This document shows, piece by piece, positions 52,051-61,029 of a stretch of DNA of 64,000 nucleotides. A model generated the notes under the pieces. It searched no databases. It was not told where the DNA came from and saw nothing but the letters and a program-made list of their open reading frames with translations. How positions within the stretch are numbered: the stretch's first letter is position 1; every line of letters starts with the position of its first letter. This DNA comes from Desemzia incerta. GTDB taxonomy: Bacteria > Bacillota > Bacilli > Lactobacillales > Carnobacteriaceae. The translations under genes were made by a program, and so were the position numbers. Location: positions 1 through 64,000 of the forward strand of contig NZ_FOXW01000009.1 in NCBI RefSeq assembly GCF_900115825.1. The letters run 5' to 3'.

Positions 52051-52932
52051 CTAATCTATTTCATGATAAGCAGCATACACTTCTTGTTTTTTCAGTTCAC
52101 GTACTTTGGCTACTTCTTTTATCGCTTCTTTACTGCGCAAGTTATGTTCTTCCATCATTAGTTGAACGTGTTCTTGTATCGTCAATGTGTTCCAACTTGT
52201 ATCTTCTTCAGGAAATAAAGAGCCTTCACTATTGCCTTCTACAATCAAACAAAACTCTCCGCGAATTTCTGAGGTCTGAGCCCATTCAAGTACTTCACTC
52301 AGGGTTCCGCGAATAAATTCCTCATAACGTTTCGTCAGTTCACGACACAAAACGATTTTTCTAGTGTCACCTAATACGGTTCCCATATTTTTCAACACCT
52401 CTTTTAAGCGATGCGGCGACTCATATAAGATAACCGTCTCTGGACGCTGGTTCAATTCTTCTAGCGCTTCGATCTGGTCTTTCTTTTTGCGTGGTAAAAA
52501 TCCATAAAAATAAAAAGGCTGTGGGCTGAGTCCAGAAGCAATCAATGCTGTAAGAGCTGCATTAGCTCCTGGAAGCGGCACGACTGTGATTCCCGACTCA
52601 ATACAAGCTACTACTAAATCATGGCCTGGATCGCTAATAGAAGGCATTCCAGCATCACTCACTTGAGCAATATCTGATCCATTTTCTAAACGTTCGATCA
52701 ATTGCCCAATTCTTTCTTGAGAATTGTGCTCATGGAAACTGATTTGACTTGTCTTGATCTCAAAATGATTTAATAACTTTTGTGTATTGCGCGTGTCTTC
52801 CGAGGCAATAAGGTCTACCTCGTTTAAGGTTCGAATCGCCCGAAAAGTCATATCTTCTAAATTTCCGATTGGAGTCGGAACAAGATACAACGTTCCTGTG
52901 GACTGAACCTCAAAACTCTTTTGCTGAAACAT
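52051..52932 (-). CDS. rsmI: 16S rRNA (cytidine-2'-O) methyltransferase
   Basis: It methylates the 2'-OH of C1402 in the 30S decoding centre with S-adenosylmethionine. The 293-residue protein has the tetrapyrrole-methylase fold: [20 protein letters not shown] near residue 13, [20 protein letters not shown] and [22 protein letters not shown] lies 9 bases before the ATG. Its start overlaps the GIY-YIG gene by 23 bases, the yazA-rsmI pairing seen in Bacillus. Confidence 0.94.
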   Translation of the reverse strand: MFQQKSFEVQSTGTLYLVPTPIGNLEDMTFRAIRTLNEVDLIASEDTRNTQKLLNHFEIKTSQISFHEHNSQERIGQLIERLENGSDIAQVSDAGMPSISDPGHDLVVACIESGITVVPLPGANAALTALIASGLSPQPFYFYGFLPRKKKDQIEALEELNQRPETVILYESPHRLKEVLKNMGTVLGDTRKIVLCRELTKRYEEFIRGTLSEVLEWAQTSEIRGEFCLIVEGNSEGSLFPEEDTSWNTLTIQEHVQLMMEEHNLRSKEAIKEVAKVRELKKQEVYAAYHEID

Positions 52933-53260
52933 GTGCAGTTTCCTCCTTAGTTTCTACCATTTCCAAGTTCACCACGCATGCCTGCCGGGTATCGAGCGGG
53001 AATTTCACCCCTCGTTGCATGAGATAGCTTTCTTTCTTTTTACGGGTTTGCTTCTTAAATGCGTATTCTGCTTTTGTGGCTTCGCTTCTAGTAAAAAAGC
53101 CCTCAGCATAAATCATCTTTGCTGGACGCCTGTTACTCGGCTTCGTATACTTAGCACCTGTTCCAGCATTGTGTTCAGCTTCTCGGCGCTTTAAATCGGT
53201 TGTATAACCGCCATAAAATGTTCCGTCCGCACAAAACAATACATAAAAGTAGCTAATCAC
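52910..53260 (-). CDS. GIY-YIG domain protein (YazA/YhbQ-like)
   Basis: A small GIY-YIG nuclease-fold protein of 116 residues with the GTG start chosen here. The core motif reads [23 protein letters not shown], then NAGTGAKYT and [10 protein letters not shown]. The biological role of this family is unsettled; a DNA-repair or RNA-processing nuclease is suspected. The GTG overlaps the trmN6 stop; an in-frame ATG eight codons earlier (53284, after GGAAGTGAG) is a real alternative. It is in the trmN6-yazA-rsmI operon. Confidence 0.82.
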   Translation of the reverse strand: MISYFYVLFCADGTFYGGYTTDLKRREAEHNAGTGAKYTKPSNRRPAKMIYAEGFFTRSEATKAEYAFKKQTRKKKESYLMQRGVKFPLDTRQACVVNLEMVETKEETAHVSAKEF

Positions 53261-54011
53261 TTTCTTTTCCAAATAACATAGCACTCACTTCCGGCAAGTA
53301 TTCATTCTCTTCGTTGTAGACGATCAAAGGAGGCAACACTCTAAAACCAGTATCTTTACCATCTTTGATTCCTTCAATCAAAATCGTATTGGCTTCTTTC
53401 CCAATTTTAGGATACACAAACCGTAGTTTTTTCGGTGCTAATCGATGAGCTTTCATCGTTTCTAAAATCTCCAGCAACCGATCCGGACGATGGACAAAAT
53501 AAGCTTTGCCATTCATTTTCAGCAATCCGCTGGTCACTTCCATCACTTCTTCCAAGTTCGTGTGCAGTTCATGACGGGCGATCGCTAAATGTTGATTCGG
53601 ATTGCGCGTACTTTTCTCAGTAGCTGCGAAATAAGGTGGGTTGCACGTCACTACATCCACCGTATCTTTGGGTATCCAATTCGATACATCTCCAATAGCT
53701 CCTTTAATTACCGACACCTGATCTTGCAGATTATTCATGCGAATACTGCGCTCAGCCATATTAGCCAATCGCTCTTGCAATTCGATTCCGATCACTGGGC
53801 TCTTTGTTTTTTGACTAAGGATTAACCCAATAACGCCATTTCCTGCACATAAATCCACTACTTTTCCTTTGTGGTGCTTAGGAACTTGAGCAAAATCTGC
53901 TAGTAAAATCGCATCAAGTGAAAATGAAAACACTGATGGACTTTGGATAATACTTAAATCATGGCTGATCAATCGGTCGAGCCTTTCGTCGTTTTGTAAT
54001 AACTGATCCAT
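53253..54011 (-). CDS. trmN6: tRNA1(Val) adenine(37)-N6 methyltransferase-like (YabB/TrmN6)
   Basis: A 252-residue class I SAM-dependent methyltransferase. The SAM motif is [18 protein letters not shown], and the adenine-N6 catalytic motif is TCNPPYF near residue 123. Position directly upstream of the GIY-YIG gene and rsmI is the Bacillus yabB context. GGAGG lies 10 bases before the chosen ATG (MDQLL); seven further open codons upstream have no support. The target tRNA is inferred from family. Confidence 0.85.
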   Translation of the reverse strand: MDQLLQNDERLDRLISHDLSIIQSPSVFSFSLDAILLADFAQVPKHHKGKVVDLCAGNGVIGLILSQKTKSPVIGIELQERLANMAERSIRMNNLQDQVSVIKGAIGDVSNWIPKDTVDVVTCNPPYFAATEKSTRNPNQHLAIARHELHTNLEEVMEVTSGLLKMNGKAYFVHRPDRLLEILETMKAHRLAPKKLRFVYPKIGKEANTILIEGIKDGKDTGFRVLPPLIVYNEENEYLPEVSAMLFGKESD

Positions 54012-54095
54012 TTTTACACTTCCTCCATACACTATACTTTTTTATTATAGCATAATGAAGGTATCCCATTTGATAGAAGTTTTGCCTTCACAGCG

Positions 54096-55079
54096 TTATT
54101 TATCTAAAGATAGAATGATTTTCCCGATATTTTTATTGGACTCCATATAGCGGTGTGCTTCTTGCACTTCTTCAAATGGAAACACGCGGTCTATGATCGG
54201 ATGGATCTTCTTATTTTTGAAATGAGGCAAGGCATCTTTGACAAAATCGGCTGTCAATTCAGCTTTGTATTCATCACTTCTAGCAGTCAGCAAAGTTCCT
54301 TTAAGCGTGATTCTTTTTCCCATCAATTCCCACAAGTTCATTTCTTTTATCACTGCTCCGCCTAATGTTCCAATGACGATCCAACGACCATCCACTTTAA
54401 TCGAGCGGAAGTTCTTCTCCCAATAAGAAGCCCCTACAAAGTCTAAAATCAAATCGACTCCTCTGCCTTGAGTCACTTCTTCAACGCGTTCAGAAAAATC
54501 CTCTGTTTTGTAATTGATCGCTGCATCCGCCCCTAAGCTTTTGCAAAAATCCAACTTTTCTTGCGACCCGGCAGTAGTGATCACGGTTGCTTTTGTCAAA
54601 ACTTTGGCTAGTTGAATGGCAGCAGTTCCTACTCCGCTCCCGCCTGCATGAATCAGCACCGTTTCGCCTTCTTTTAACTCACCCAGCCAGTACAATGTCT
54701 GGTACGCCGTCAAGAATACCTCAGGGATAGCCGTCCCTTCTTCAAATGAAAACTCATCTGGCAACACGATAGCTCTTTCCACAGGTATCGTCACATACTC
54801 TGCATAACTTCCATTATTGACTAAACTCGCTACTCGAGTTCCTGGAGCAAAACCAGGATTTCCACTGTTGTTTTCTTCCACTACCCCAGCCATTTCGACA
54901 CCTAAGATAGGATAAGGAGGCTGCAGCTGGTTGCTTTCTCGTTTCAAAATGTCTGTTCTGTTGATAGCACTTGCAGCCACTTTCACTAGCAGCTCTCCTT
55001 CACGAGCTACAGGTTTTTCACGGTCTTCAATCACTAGTTCCTCTGCACTTCCTGGTTGTTTGATACTAACAGCTTTCAT
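54096..55079 (-). CDS. Zinc-free quinone oxidoreductase-like MDR enzyme (PIG3/Qor type)
   Basis: A 327-residue NADPH-dependent oxidoreductase of the medium-chain dehydrogenase superfamily. It has ASAINRTDILKR, the GVEMAGVV segment, NADPH-binding IHAGGSGVGTAAIQLAK and DLILDFVGASYWE, and lacks the catalytic zinc cysteines, as in quinone oxidoreductases of the PIG3 group. It probably reduces quinones or reactive enals. It interrupts the conserved yabA-trmN6 neighbourhood, so it is likely an insertion into that operon; a cluster of hairpin repeats lies upstream of it. Confidence 0.85.
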   Translation of the reverse strand: MKAVSIKQPGSAEELVIEDREKPVAREGELLVKVAASAINRTDILKRESNQLQPPYPILGVEMAGVVEENNSGNPGFAPGTRVASLVNNGSYAEYVTIPVERAIVLPDEFSFEEGTAIPEVFLTAYQTLYWLGELKEGETVLIHAGGSGVGTAAIQLAKVLTKATVITTAGSQEKLDFCKSLGADAAINYKTEDFSERVEEVTQGRGVDLILDFVGASYWEKNFRSIKVDGRWIVIGTLGGAVIKEMNLWELMGKRITLKGTLLTARSDEYKAELTADFVKDALPHFKNKKIHPIIDRVFPFEEVQEAHRYMESNKNIGKIILSLDK

Positions 55080-55179
55080 GTTATCTCACCTTTCTGGGTC
55101 CTTTTGTTTATTTACTATAACACGTCATTTTTTAGATATCTATTCGCATGCCACAGCTTCAAAACTGGGCGAATTTCTA

Positions 55180-55325
55180 TTTTTCGGCCATGAGTTGTTA
55201 TGCATTAGTGCTCATGGCCGTTCGTTGCTGCCTTTTCGGCCATGAAGAGTTTGTCGCTCGCTCTCATGGCCGAAATGAATCCAATATTAGCCATGAGGTC
55301 TCAATTCTAGATCCTCATGGCTGAT
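55180..55325. repeat. Three consecutive GGCCATGA hairpins (cluster 1)
   Basis: Three hairpins in a row: TTTCGGCCATGAG/CTCATGGCCG, TTTTCGGCCATGA/TCATGGCCGAAA and TTAGCCATGAG/CTCATGGCT, each with a loop of about 15-20 bases whose sequence is not conserved. Similar units occur at 63.0-63.2 kb. The surrounding 360-bp region (55080-55440) contains no gene. Confidence 0.75.
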
Positions 55326-55440
55326 AAATGGTTTCCTTTGTCTTTTGCGATTCTAGCAGCATTTATTTGACCCACAAAAAATACCCATCCATTACCAATC
55401 ATTAGACTGGTATTGTCTGAGTATTCTAATACGTTTTAAA

Positions 55441-55788
55441 TTAGCGACGCTCACCATAAATAACGTTCAAACAAAACGCGCACGATTCATCGTTGACTCT
55501 TCTTGAGCCGTAGAACACATTACAGACATGGAATCCATCTTCATAAATTTTTTCCAAATTCAGTCGGGATTTTGACATTTCCGTTCCGCTTGCTTCTTTG
55601 TTTGCATCTTCTTGCTGTTTTTCCAAATCTGTCAGACGGTCTCTTAAATGTTGATTCTCGATTCTCAATGATGCATTTTCTTCAACAAGTGCTTCGACTT
55701 CATCTTTTAATTCTGAAATTCGATTCAATGTTTCGCCTGCATCATTTTCCAAACGATTGAAACTATCAAACAATGCTTTTTTATCCAT
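55441..55788 (-). CDS. yabA: DNA replication initiation control protein YabA
   Basis: YabA binds DnaA and the DnaN clamp to restrain re-initiation. The 115-residue protein shows a leucine-zipper coiled coil (about residues 10-60) and a C-terminal zinc domain with HVCNVFYG and CAFCLNV ligands. The ATG chosen has GGGTGAG 4 bases upstream. It follows holB by 41 bases; in Bacillus yaaT lies between them but is missing here. Confidence 0.92.
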   Translation of the reverse strand: MDKKALFDSFNRLENDAGETLNRISELKDEVEALVEENASLRIENQHLRDRLTDLEKQQEDANKEASGTEMSKSRLNLEKIYEDGFHVCNVFYGSRRVNDESCAFCLNVIYGERR

Positions 55789-55829
55789 TTTCTCACCCAC
55801 GCTTATCATTGATCTCCTTTCAAAATAAG

Positions 55830-56780
55830 TTATTCTCTTGATAAAAGGGCTCTTTCGTCCATCAAACGAATAGCTAACTGTTCAAATACGCCTTGCGCAT
55901 TGACATTACTCTCTAATTTTTTTTGACTGGTTAAAACTTCTTCCAAGGATGAAACGATGATCCTTGAAGATTTATCCTCCGCAAATCGCGTCAATTCCTG
56001 ACGGTATCGAGGAAAAGCCAACTGCTTAGTATCAGCATCAAAAGCCAGCTTCAAAGCGTCACGATAAATAATCAATAGCAACTCCAGAGCCATTTGATAG
56101 TGAGTACGTTCTTTGAAATGGTTCATGATAGACGTTTGGACAAACACAAAGCTTTGTTTGTCTTTTTTCGCTATTTTCAAAAACCATTTCCATATCAATT
56201 GATGGGCATCTATAAACCATTCATCTTGGCTCATCTCAACAGCTTTTGTTACATCATTAGTCAAGTGGACTAATAACGCTGCTTGGTTTGGGGTAACTCC
56301 AGTGTTCTCTAATTCTTCTTGCAGTACCGGTTTTGGAAGAGGCGAAAAGTGAATCAGCTGACATCTGGATAAGATAGTAGGCAAGACACGATTTTTAGCC
56401 GTCGTTAACAGAAATGCTGTCACATTTCCGTTGGGCTCTTCTAGAAACTTCAATAGACTATTCGCTGCTCCAGCCGTCATTTTTTCAACGTCCGTTACAA
56501 TGAACACTTTTTTGTTTCCTTCCACTCCACGTTTGCCGAATTCAGACTTTAAGTAGCGTATTTGTTCCACTTTGATCGACAGCCCGCTCGGTTCCACTTC
56601 CACGACATCAGGATGATGTCCTTCCAATATTCGTGTACAATTTTGGCAAGTTGTACACGGCAGACCTTCATTTTTGTGTTCGCAAAAAATGCCCGCTGCG
56701 ACCCATAGAGCCAATTCTTTTTTACCAGTCCCTCGTGCGCCTTCAAATAGATAAGCGTGAGCCAACTTATTGTGTTGCAT
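55830..56780 (-). CDS. holB: DNA polymerase III delta' subunit (start uncertain)
   Basis: A clamp-loader subunit. From the first in-frame ATG the product is 316 residues, with HAYLFEGARGTGKKELA and zinc-binding CEHKNEGLPCTTCQNC. Delta' proteins normally have about 20 residues before HAYLFEG, and the same frame upstream reads INRLQPVLIQQFQKN, which matches that conserved N-terminus. No ATG, GTG or TTG lies between an upstream stop (near 56840) and this ATG, and no ribosome-binding site precedes it. A neighbouring frame encodes MNLTNEIKISVQQGREIQSK and shifts by -1 near 56830. True start: non-canonical codon, frameshift or sequence error. Confidence 0.85.
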   Translation of the reverse strand: MQHNKLAHAYLFEGARGTGKKELALWVAAGIFCEHKNEGLPCTTCQNCTRILEGHHPDVVEVEPSGLSIKVEQIRYLKSEFGKRGVEGNKKVFIVTDVEKMTAGAANSLLKFLEEPNGNVTAFLLTTAKNRVLPTILSRCQLIHFSPLPKPVLQEELENTGVTPNQAALLVHLTNDVTKAVEMSQDEWFIDAHQLIWKWFLKIAKKDKQSFVFVQTSIMNHFKERTHYQMALELLLIIYRDALKLAFDADTKQLAFPRYRQELTRFAEDKSSRIIVSSLEEVLTSQKKLESNVNAQGVFEQLAIRLMDERALLSRE

Positions 56781-56897
56781 GTTTTTTTGAAATTGCTGTA
56801 TTAATACAGGCTGAAGCCGATTTATTCTATTTTTGATTGGATTTCACGACCTTGCTGTACTGAAATTTTTATTTCATTTGTTAAATTCATTTCGTTG

Positions 56898-57227
56898 TTA
56901 GAAACGTTCAAATTGTTCGACAGGCATAACAAAAACCGTAGCGCCTCCGACTTCAACTTCAACAGGATAAGGGAAACTCGTTTCAAGAGAAACATCAAAA
57001 CTAGTAGGAGGAAGCATGTATTGTTCTCTTGCAGAACAATTTTCGCGAATAACGTCCAACACTTCATCCACTCGTTCTTCTTCTACCCCTACGATAAAAG
57101 TCGTATTTCCCGCTTTTAAAAATCCACCTGTTGTAGATAACTTCGTAGCTCGAATACCTCTTTCTACAAACTCGTTTGATAACCGGTTTCCATCTTTGTC
57201 TTGAACAATCGCTAATATCAGTTTCAT
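56898..57227 (-). CDS. darA: Cyclic-di-AMP receptor, PII-like (DarA/YaaQ)
   Basis: A 109-residue PII-like trimeric protein that binds c-di-AMP. MKLILAIVQDKDGNRLSNEF, TTGGFLKAGNTTFIVGVEEERVD and a C-terminal beta strand AVFVMPVEQFERF-like end fit YaaQ/DarA. It sits between tmk and holB as in Bacillus. GGAGGG lies 9 bases before the chosen ATG. yaaR, which follows it in Bacillus, is absent. Confidence 0.9.
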   Translation of the reverse strand: MKLILAIVQDKDGNRLSNEFVERGIRATKLSTTGGFLKAGNTTFIVGVEEERVDEVLDVIRENCSAREQYMLPPTSFDVSLETSFPYPVEVEVGGATVFVMPVEQFERF

Positions 57228-57249
57228 CCTTAACACCCTCCTGTTTCAC

Positions 57250-57897
57250 TTATACTCTGTTTTTCAATTTTTCCACGATAATTTTATAGCACTCATCCAC
57301 TACTTCATCCAGCTCTTGAGCAGCATCAATCAGTGTGATGCGTTCTGTGTGTTCATCTGCTAATTTCAGATAAGCTTCACGTACTTTTTCATGGAACTCC
57401 AATTTTTCTTGGTCTAAACGGTCAAACTGACGATCAGCTTTCCCTTTATGAATGCGTTCCAATCCTACACTTGCTTCAATATCCAAATAAAGTGTAAAAT
57501 CCGGTTCAATGTCATTTGTCGCAAAACGATTGATAGAAGCTACTTCTTCCATTCCAATCCCGCGAGCATGTCCTTGATAAGCCAACGAACTGTCTACGAA
57601 CCGATCACATAAAACGATTTCACCACGATCCAAAGCTGGTAAGATTTTCTCCATTAAATGCTGTCTTCTGCCCGCAGCATACAGCAGTGCTTCAGTGCGT
57701 ATATCCATTTCTGTATGTTCAGGGTCCAGAATCAATTCGCGAATTTTTTCAGCAATTCGACTGCCACCAGGTTCTCTTGTAGATACAATACGTTCTCCCA
57801 AAGTTTGTTCCAATTTTGGAAGCAACTCTTTTATGACACTCGTTTTGCCGGCCCCATCTGGACCTTCAATGGTTATAAAAATTCCCTTCAACTTCAA
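57250..57897 (-). CDS. tmk: Thymidylate kinase
   Basis: It phosphorylates dTMP to dTDP with ATP. The 215-residue protein has P-loop IEGPDGAGKTS near residue 10, the DRFVDSSLAYQGHARGIG substrate motif (DR[YFH]) and the LID segment KADRQFDRLDQEKLEFH. It is the head of the tmk-darA-holB string and starts 55 bases after the decarboxylase stop. Confidence 0.95.
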   Translation of the reverse strand: MKLKGIFITIEGPDGAGKTSVIKELLPKLEQTLGERIVSTREPGGSRIAEKIRELILDPEHTEMDIRTEALLYAAGRRQHLMEKILPALDRGEIVLCDRFVDSSLAYQGHARGIGMEEVASINRFATNDIEPDFTLYLDIEASVGLERIHKGKADRQFDRLDQEKLEFHEKVREAYLKLADEHTERITLIDAAQELDEVVDECYKIIVEKLKNRV

Positions 57898-57952
57898 AAA
57901 CCCCTCAATCTTTTATCTTATTTATCATTATACTGTATCTCAACGATTCAGT

Positions 57953-59407
57953 CTAATCGATTTCCTGCAAGTTTGAAAAAAAATCCATTTCCAATTGATC
58001 ATTTAATCCAACTACACGCATGTTTTGTTCCAGATAAAAGCTTAATTGTTCAACGGTTTCTTTTGTGCATTTTTCTCCTTTTAGCACTAAAGGTATTCCG
58101 GGAGGATAAGGAACGATATTTCTAGCAGCAATCTTCCCAGCAGCTTTGTCTAACTGAACTTTTTTGATCGACAATTGTTGCTGTTGTTCATAAGAAATCG
58201 CCAATTCTGAAAGCAACGGAAATTGTCCCATATTGAAGTGAACCGAATGGTCATTCAAAATCTCTGAGGAAGTTTTAGGCAGTTTCACTGTCTCCACTCT
58301 TTGTAGAGACTGGTCGTCTTTTTTCACTAGAGGGAAAGTCAGCAAAACGCTGTCTTCATCGTTTTTTTCTGGAAACATTCCTTGTTCTTCCAATACACTC
58401 AACAATTGATTGCCGCTTTGTCCCGGCCAATACAATCGGACTTTCAAAGGATCGTCACTATGTAAATAGACCAAGCCTGACTGTTTAAACCTTTCCATCC
58501 AATCATCACGGTAAGCAAGTGTTGCTTTCAGGTCTTCTTCATCGAATTGAGAGGCAAAGAAGCGTGCGTATTCTAAACTGTGCATCAACACGTAAGACGG
58601 GCTGCTTGATTGCAGCATATGCAGGTACTGCTCGACTTTTTGCTGGATTGTTGCTGAGGTTTCGTGGTGAATATGCAAGTAGCCCGTTTGGGTCATGGCC
58701 GGCAACATTTTATGAGCCGACTGCACCACAATATCTGCCCCTAAACTGAGGGCTTGTTTTGGAAATGGATCTCCCAGTACAAAGTGTGCACCATGCGCCT
58801 CGTCCACCAAAACAACCGCTCCTCTTTGATGAGCATATTTCGCAATTTTGTCCAATGAAAATACTTGGCCGTTGTAAGAGGGATAGGTCAAGATGACTGC
58901 TTTTATCTCTGGGTACTTTTCAAATGCTGCTTCTATACTTTCCAACGATACTCCGACTGCTTCTCTTTTTTCTGTTTGATAAGCTGGTGTTACAAATACT
59001 GGTCGGACACCTGCCAACTCCAAAGCATGAATAATCGACTGGTGACACGTTCTGTCCACCAATACCCAATCTCCTTTGGAAGTTGCCCCCATAACCATGG
59101 CCAAATTTCCTACTGTTGAACCGTTGACAAGATAGTAACTTTTTTTACTACCGTAAAAGCTGCTCAATAATTCTTGACTTTCTTTCAACACATCCTCTGG
59201 TTCGTGCAAATAGTCCAATCCTGTCACTTCTGTTTGGTCGAATGGCAACATTTGCTTCATAGCGGAATCCATCGGCCAATTCATACCGTTTTTATGTCCT
59301 GGAACATGAAAAGACATTGTTTCTTTTTTTACGTGATCGTTGAGTGCACAAAAAAGAGGACGGCGCTGTTGTTGAACATTCTTGCTTCGTTTCACAACTT
59401 TCACCAT
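57953..59407 (-). CDS. Orn/Lys/Arg decarboxylase-family PLP enzyme (YaaO-like)
   Basis: A 484-residue aminotransferase-fold decarboxylase. The PLP lysine is in VQSAHKMLPAMTQTG (about residue 230), cofactor Asp in LVDEAHGAHF, and the N-terminal SFHVPGHKNG loop is typical. The C-terminal domain is short, as in YaaO. It lies between yaaL and tmk exactly as Bacillus yaaO. Arginine or lysine decarboxylation for polyamine synthesis is the family role; substrate not proven. The ATG abuts AAGG; a GTG a few codons downstream is an alternative start. Confidence 0.88.
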   Translation of the reverse strand: MVKVVKRSKNVQQQRRPLFCALNDHVKKETMSFHVPGHKNGMNWPMDSAMKQMLPFDQTEVTGLDYLHEPEDVLKESQELLSSFYGSKKSYYLVNGSTVGNLAMVMGATSKGDWVLVDRTCHQSIIHALELAGVRPVFVTPAYQTEKREAVGVSLESIEAAFEKYPEIKAVILTYPSYNGQVFSLDKIAKYAHQRGAVVLVDEAHGAHFVLGDPFPKQALSLGADIVVQSAHKMLPAMTQTGYLHIHHETSATIQQKVEQYLHMLQSSSPSYVLMHSLEYARFFASQFDEEDLKATLAYRDDWMERFKQSGLVYLHSDDPLKVRLYWPGQSGNQLLSVLEEQGMFPEKNDEDSVLLTFPLVKKDDQSLQRVETVKLPKTSSEILNDHSVHFNMGQFPLLSELAISYEQQQQLSIKKVQLDKAAGKIAARNIVPYPPGIPLVLKGEKCTKETVEQLSFYLEQNMRVVGLNDQLEMDFFSNLQEID

Positions 59408-59425
59408 CCTTAGTTAGTTTTATTC

Positions 59426-59665
59426 TTATTTTTTTGAGCTGTATGCGCTCAAATCGCCTTTTATCTTTCGATACCGCGCTTCTTTGAACAAATAAAAGAA
59501 CTTCGCTTCAGCTAATTTTGTTTGCGCAAATAAGTAATCATCCGTTTCAATAGAGGTTTCTTCTATTTTTCTTGCATGCTCCCAGTCTTCTCTCAATCTG
59601 GTCATAAGAAGCAATAAAGATTCATCATATTCTCTGCGCAACCGATATTTTTTCTTCCATTTCAT
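59426..59665 (-). CDS. yaaL: DUF2508 family protein YaaL
   Basis: A small helical protein of 79 residues: basic start KWKKKYRLRREYDESLL followed by charged amphipathic helices. The family, located downstream of recR in Firmicutes, has no known function. GGAAG precedes the chosen ATG; nine further open codons upstream begin with an ATG without a ribosome-binding site. Confidence 0.78.
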   Translation of the reverse strand: MKWKKKYRLRREYDESLLLLMTRLREDWEHARKIEETSIETDDYLFAQTKLAEAKFFYLFKEARYRKIKGDLSAYSSKK

Positions 59666-59744
59666 TTTGCTTCCAACTTTCTTATGGTACATGAGACAAT
59701 GCTACGTAGGTGACTTAGGTTTAAGGATGACGAGCGAGCTTCAT

Positions 59745-59873
59745 TTTCTATCTAAAACGAGCTTCACATGGCAGCTTTCGCGTATATAAGCTGATGTTGC
59801 CCTGTTAGGAAAAGCACCTAACTGGTCAAAATCTTCTTATATACGAAAATCTAAACGCCATGCTGCGCTCTCT
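59745..59873 (-). repeat. Hairpin repeat family, copy D
   Basis: On the minus strand it aligns with copy A at about 90 percent over 120 bases, including GCATGGCGTTTAG, AAGATTTTGACC, the AGTTAGGTGCTTTTCCTAAC apex, CGCGAAAGCTGCCATG and AGCTCGTTTT. Arms at 59766-59863. Confidence 0.8.
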
Positions 59874-59882
59874 GCTCTTAAA

Positions 59883-59998
59883 TGAGCTTCGAAAAGCAGC
59901 CTATACGTTTATAAGCCAATCCCTACTGCCAGGTAAAAAGCACCACCTAAAAGCCAAAAGTGAACTCTACAAAAGTTTAAACGGCTTTCTCCGCTCTC
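59883..59998 (-). repeat. Hairpin repeat family, copy E (apparent chimera)
   Basis: On the minus strand the left half (AAAGCCGTTTAAACTTTTG..., TTTTAGGTGGTGCTTTTT) matches copy C and the right half (ACCTGGCAGT, GGGATTGGCTTATAAACG) matches copy B. As a result the middle of its arms no longer pairs, although the outer CGTTTA/TAAACG and inner GGT/ACC remain. The junction falls in the conserved apex. It directly abuts recR. Confidence 0.7.
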
Positions 59999-59999
59999 T

Positions 60000-60596
60000 C
60001 TAGATTTCGCGGCGTCCTTCTACGGCTTTCATTAGGGTGATTTCGTCGGCGTATTCGATGTCGCTTCCGACGGATAGTCCGTGTGCCAAGCGGGTTACTT
60101 TGATGCCTGCTGGCTTGATCAAGCGTGATAGATAAGTGGCTGTAGCTTCACCTTCAGCTGTTGCATTGGTTGCTAAAATGACTTCTTGGACTTCATCTGA
60201 TTGCAGTCGTTTTAGTAAAGAAGGGATGTTGATGTCTTCTGGACCTGTTCCTTCTATCGGCGATAAAATACCGTGCAATACATGATACAAACCATTGTAG
60301 TCTCTCACTTTTTCAATTGAGATTACGTCTTTAGCATCTTCCACAACTAAAATCATACTGCGGTCTCGGGCTTTATCTTGGCAAATCTCACACGGATCGC
60401 CTTGAGTGATGTGCCCGCATATAGAACAGTAATGCAAATCACGTTTAGCACTGATTAACGCTTTTGCAAAATCAGTTACATCATCTTCGTCCATGGAAAG
60501 AGTATAGAACGCCAAACGAGCAGCTGTCTTAGCACCAATTCCCGGCAATTTCATAAAACTATCCATTAATTTTGATATCGGTTCAGGATATTGCAT
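60000..60596 (-). CDS. recR: Recombination mediator RecR
   Basis: It loads RecA with RecO/RecF during gap repair. The 198-residue protein has an N-terminal helix-hairpin-helix ([19 protein letters not shown]), zinc finger [16 protein letters not shown], Toprim segment [12 protein letters not shown] and the Walker-B-like C-terminus. MQYPEP was chosen as start, with GGAAGG 8 bases upstream. A terminator lies between it and ybaB, so it may also have its own promoter. Confidence 0.95.
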   Translation of the reverse strand: MQYPEPISKLMDSFMKLPGIGAKTAARLAFYTLSMDEDDVTDFAKALISAKRDLHYCSICGHITQGDPCEICQDKARDRSMILVVEDAKDVISIEKVRDYNGLYHVLHGILSPIEGTGPEDINIPSLLKRLQSDEVQEVILATNATAEGEATATYLSRLIKPAGIKVTRLAHGLSVGSDIEYADEITLMKAVEGRREI

Positions 60597-60633
60597 GTCC
60601 ATTTCCTTCCTGCTTTTAGCCTTTTATTCCTTT

Positions 60634-60660
60634 AAAAAAGGGATCCCGCATCGGCATCCC
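60634..60660 (-). terminator. Terminator between ybaB and recR
   Basis: GGGAT(G)CC...GG(G)ATCCC on the minus strand followed by six T. It would attenuate read-through from dnaX-ybaB into recR. Confidence 0.7.
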
Positions 60661-60687
60661 TATTCATTCTTCTATTTAGTCTAACGA

Positions 60688-61008
60688 TTAAAGACCAGGG
60701 ATTCCTAAGCCTTTAGTGTATTTACCCATTGAAGCTTCTGTTTGAGCATCGATTTTAGCTAATGCATCATTGGTTGCTAACAAAATCAAGTCGCCTAAAA
60801 TTTCGCTATCTTCTGGATCGATCACTTCTGGATCAATGTTGATAGCTATCATTTTTTTGTCTCCTGTGAAGGTTACTGTTACTAAATCTCCATTTGCAGT
60901 CCCCACAAATTCAGTAGCATTCAACGCCTCTTGAGCTTCTTGCATTTCTTTTTGCATTTTTTGCATTTTTTTCATCATACCTTGCATATTTCCCATTCCA
61001 CCGCGCAT
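60688..61008 (-). CDS. ybaB: Nucleoid-associated protein YbaB/EbfC
   Basis: A 106-residue DNA-binding dimer. The Met/Gln/Lys-rich N-terminal helix (MQGMMKKMQKMQKEM) and core VTVTFTGDKKMIAINIDPEVIDPED identify the family. It lies 21 bases after dnaX in the conserved dnaX-ybaB-recR order. Confidence 0.94.
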   Translation of the reverse strand: MRGGMGNMQGMMKKMQKMQKEMQEAQEALNATEFVGTANGDLVTVTFTGDKKMIAINIDPEVIDPEDSEILGDLILLATNDALAKIDAQTEASMGKYTKGLGIPGL

Positions 61009-61029
61009 ATTTAATCTTCCTCTCTTTTT

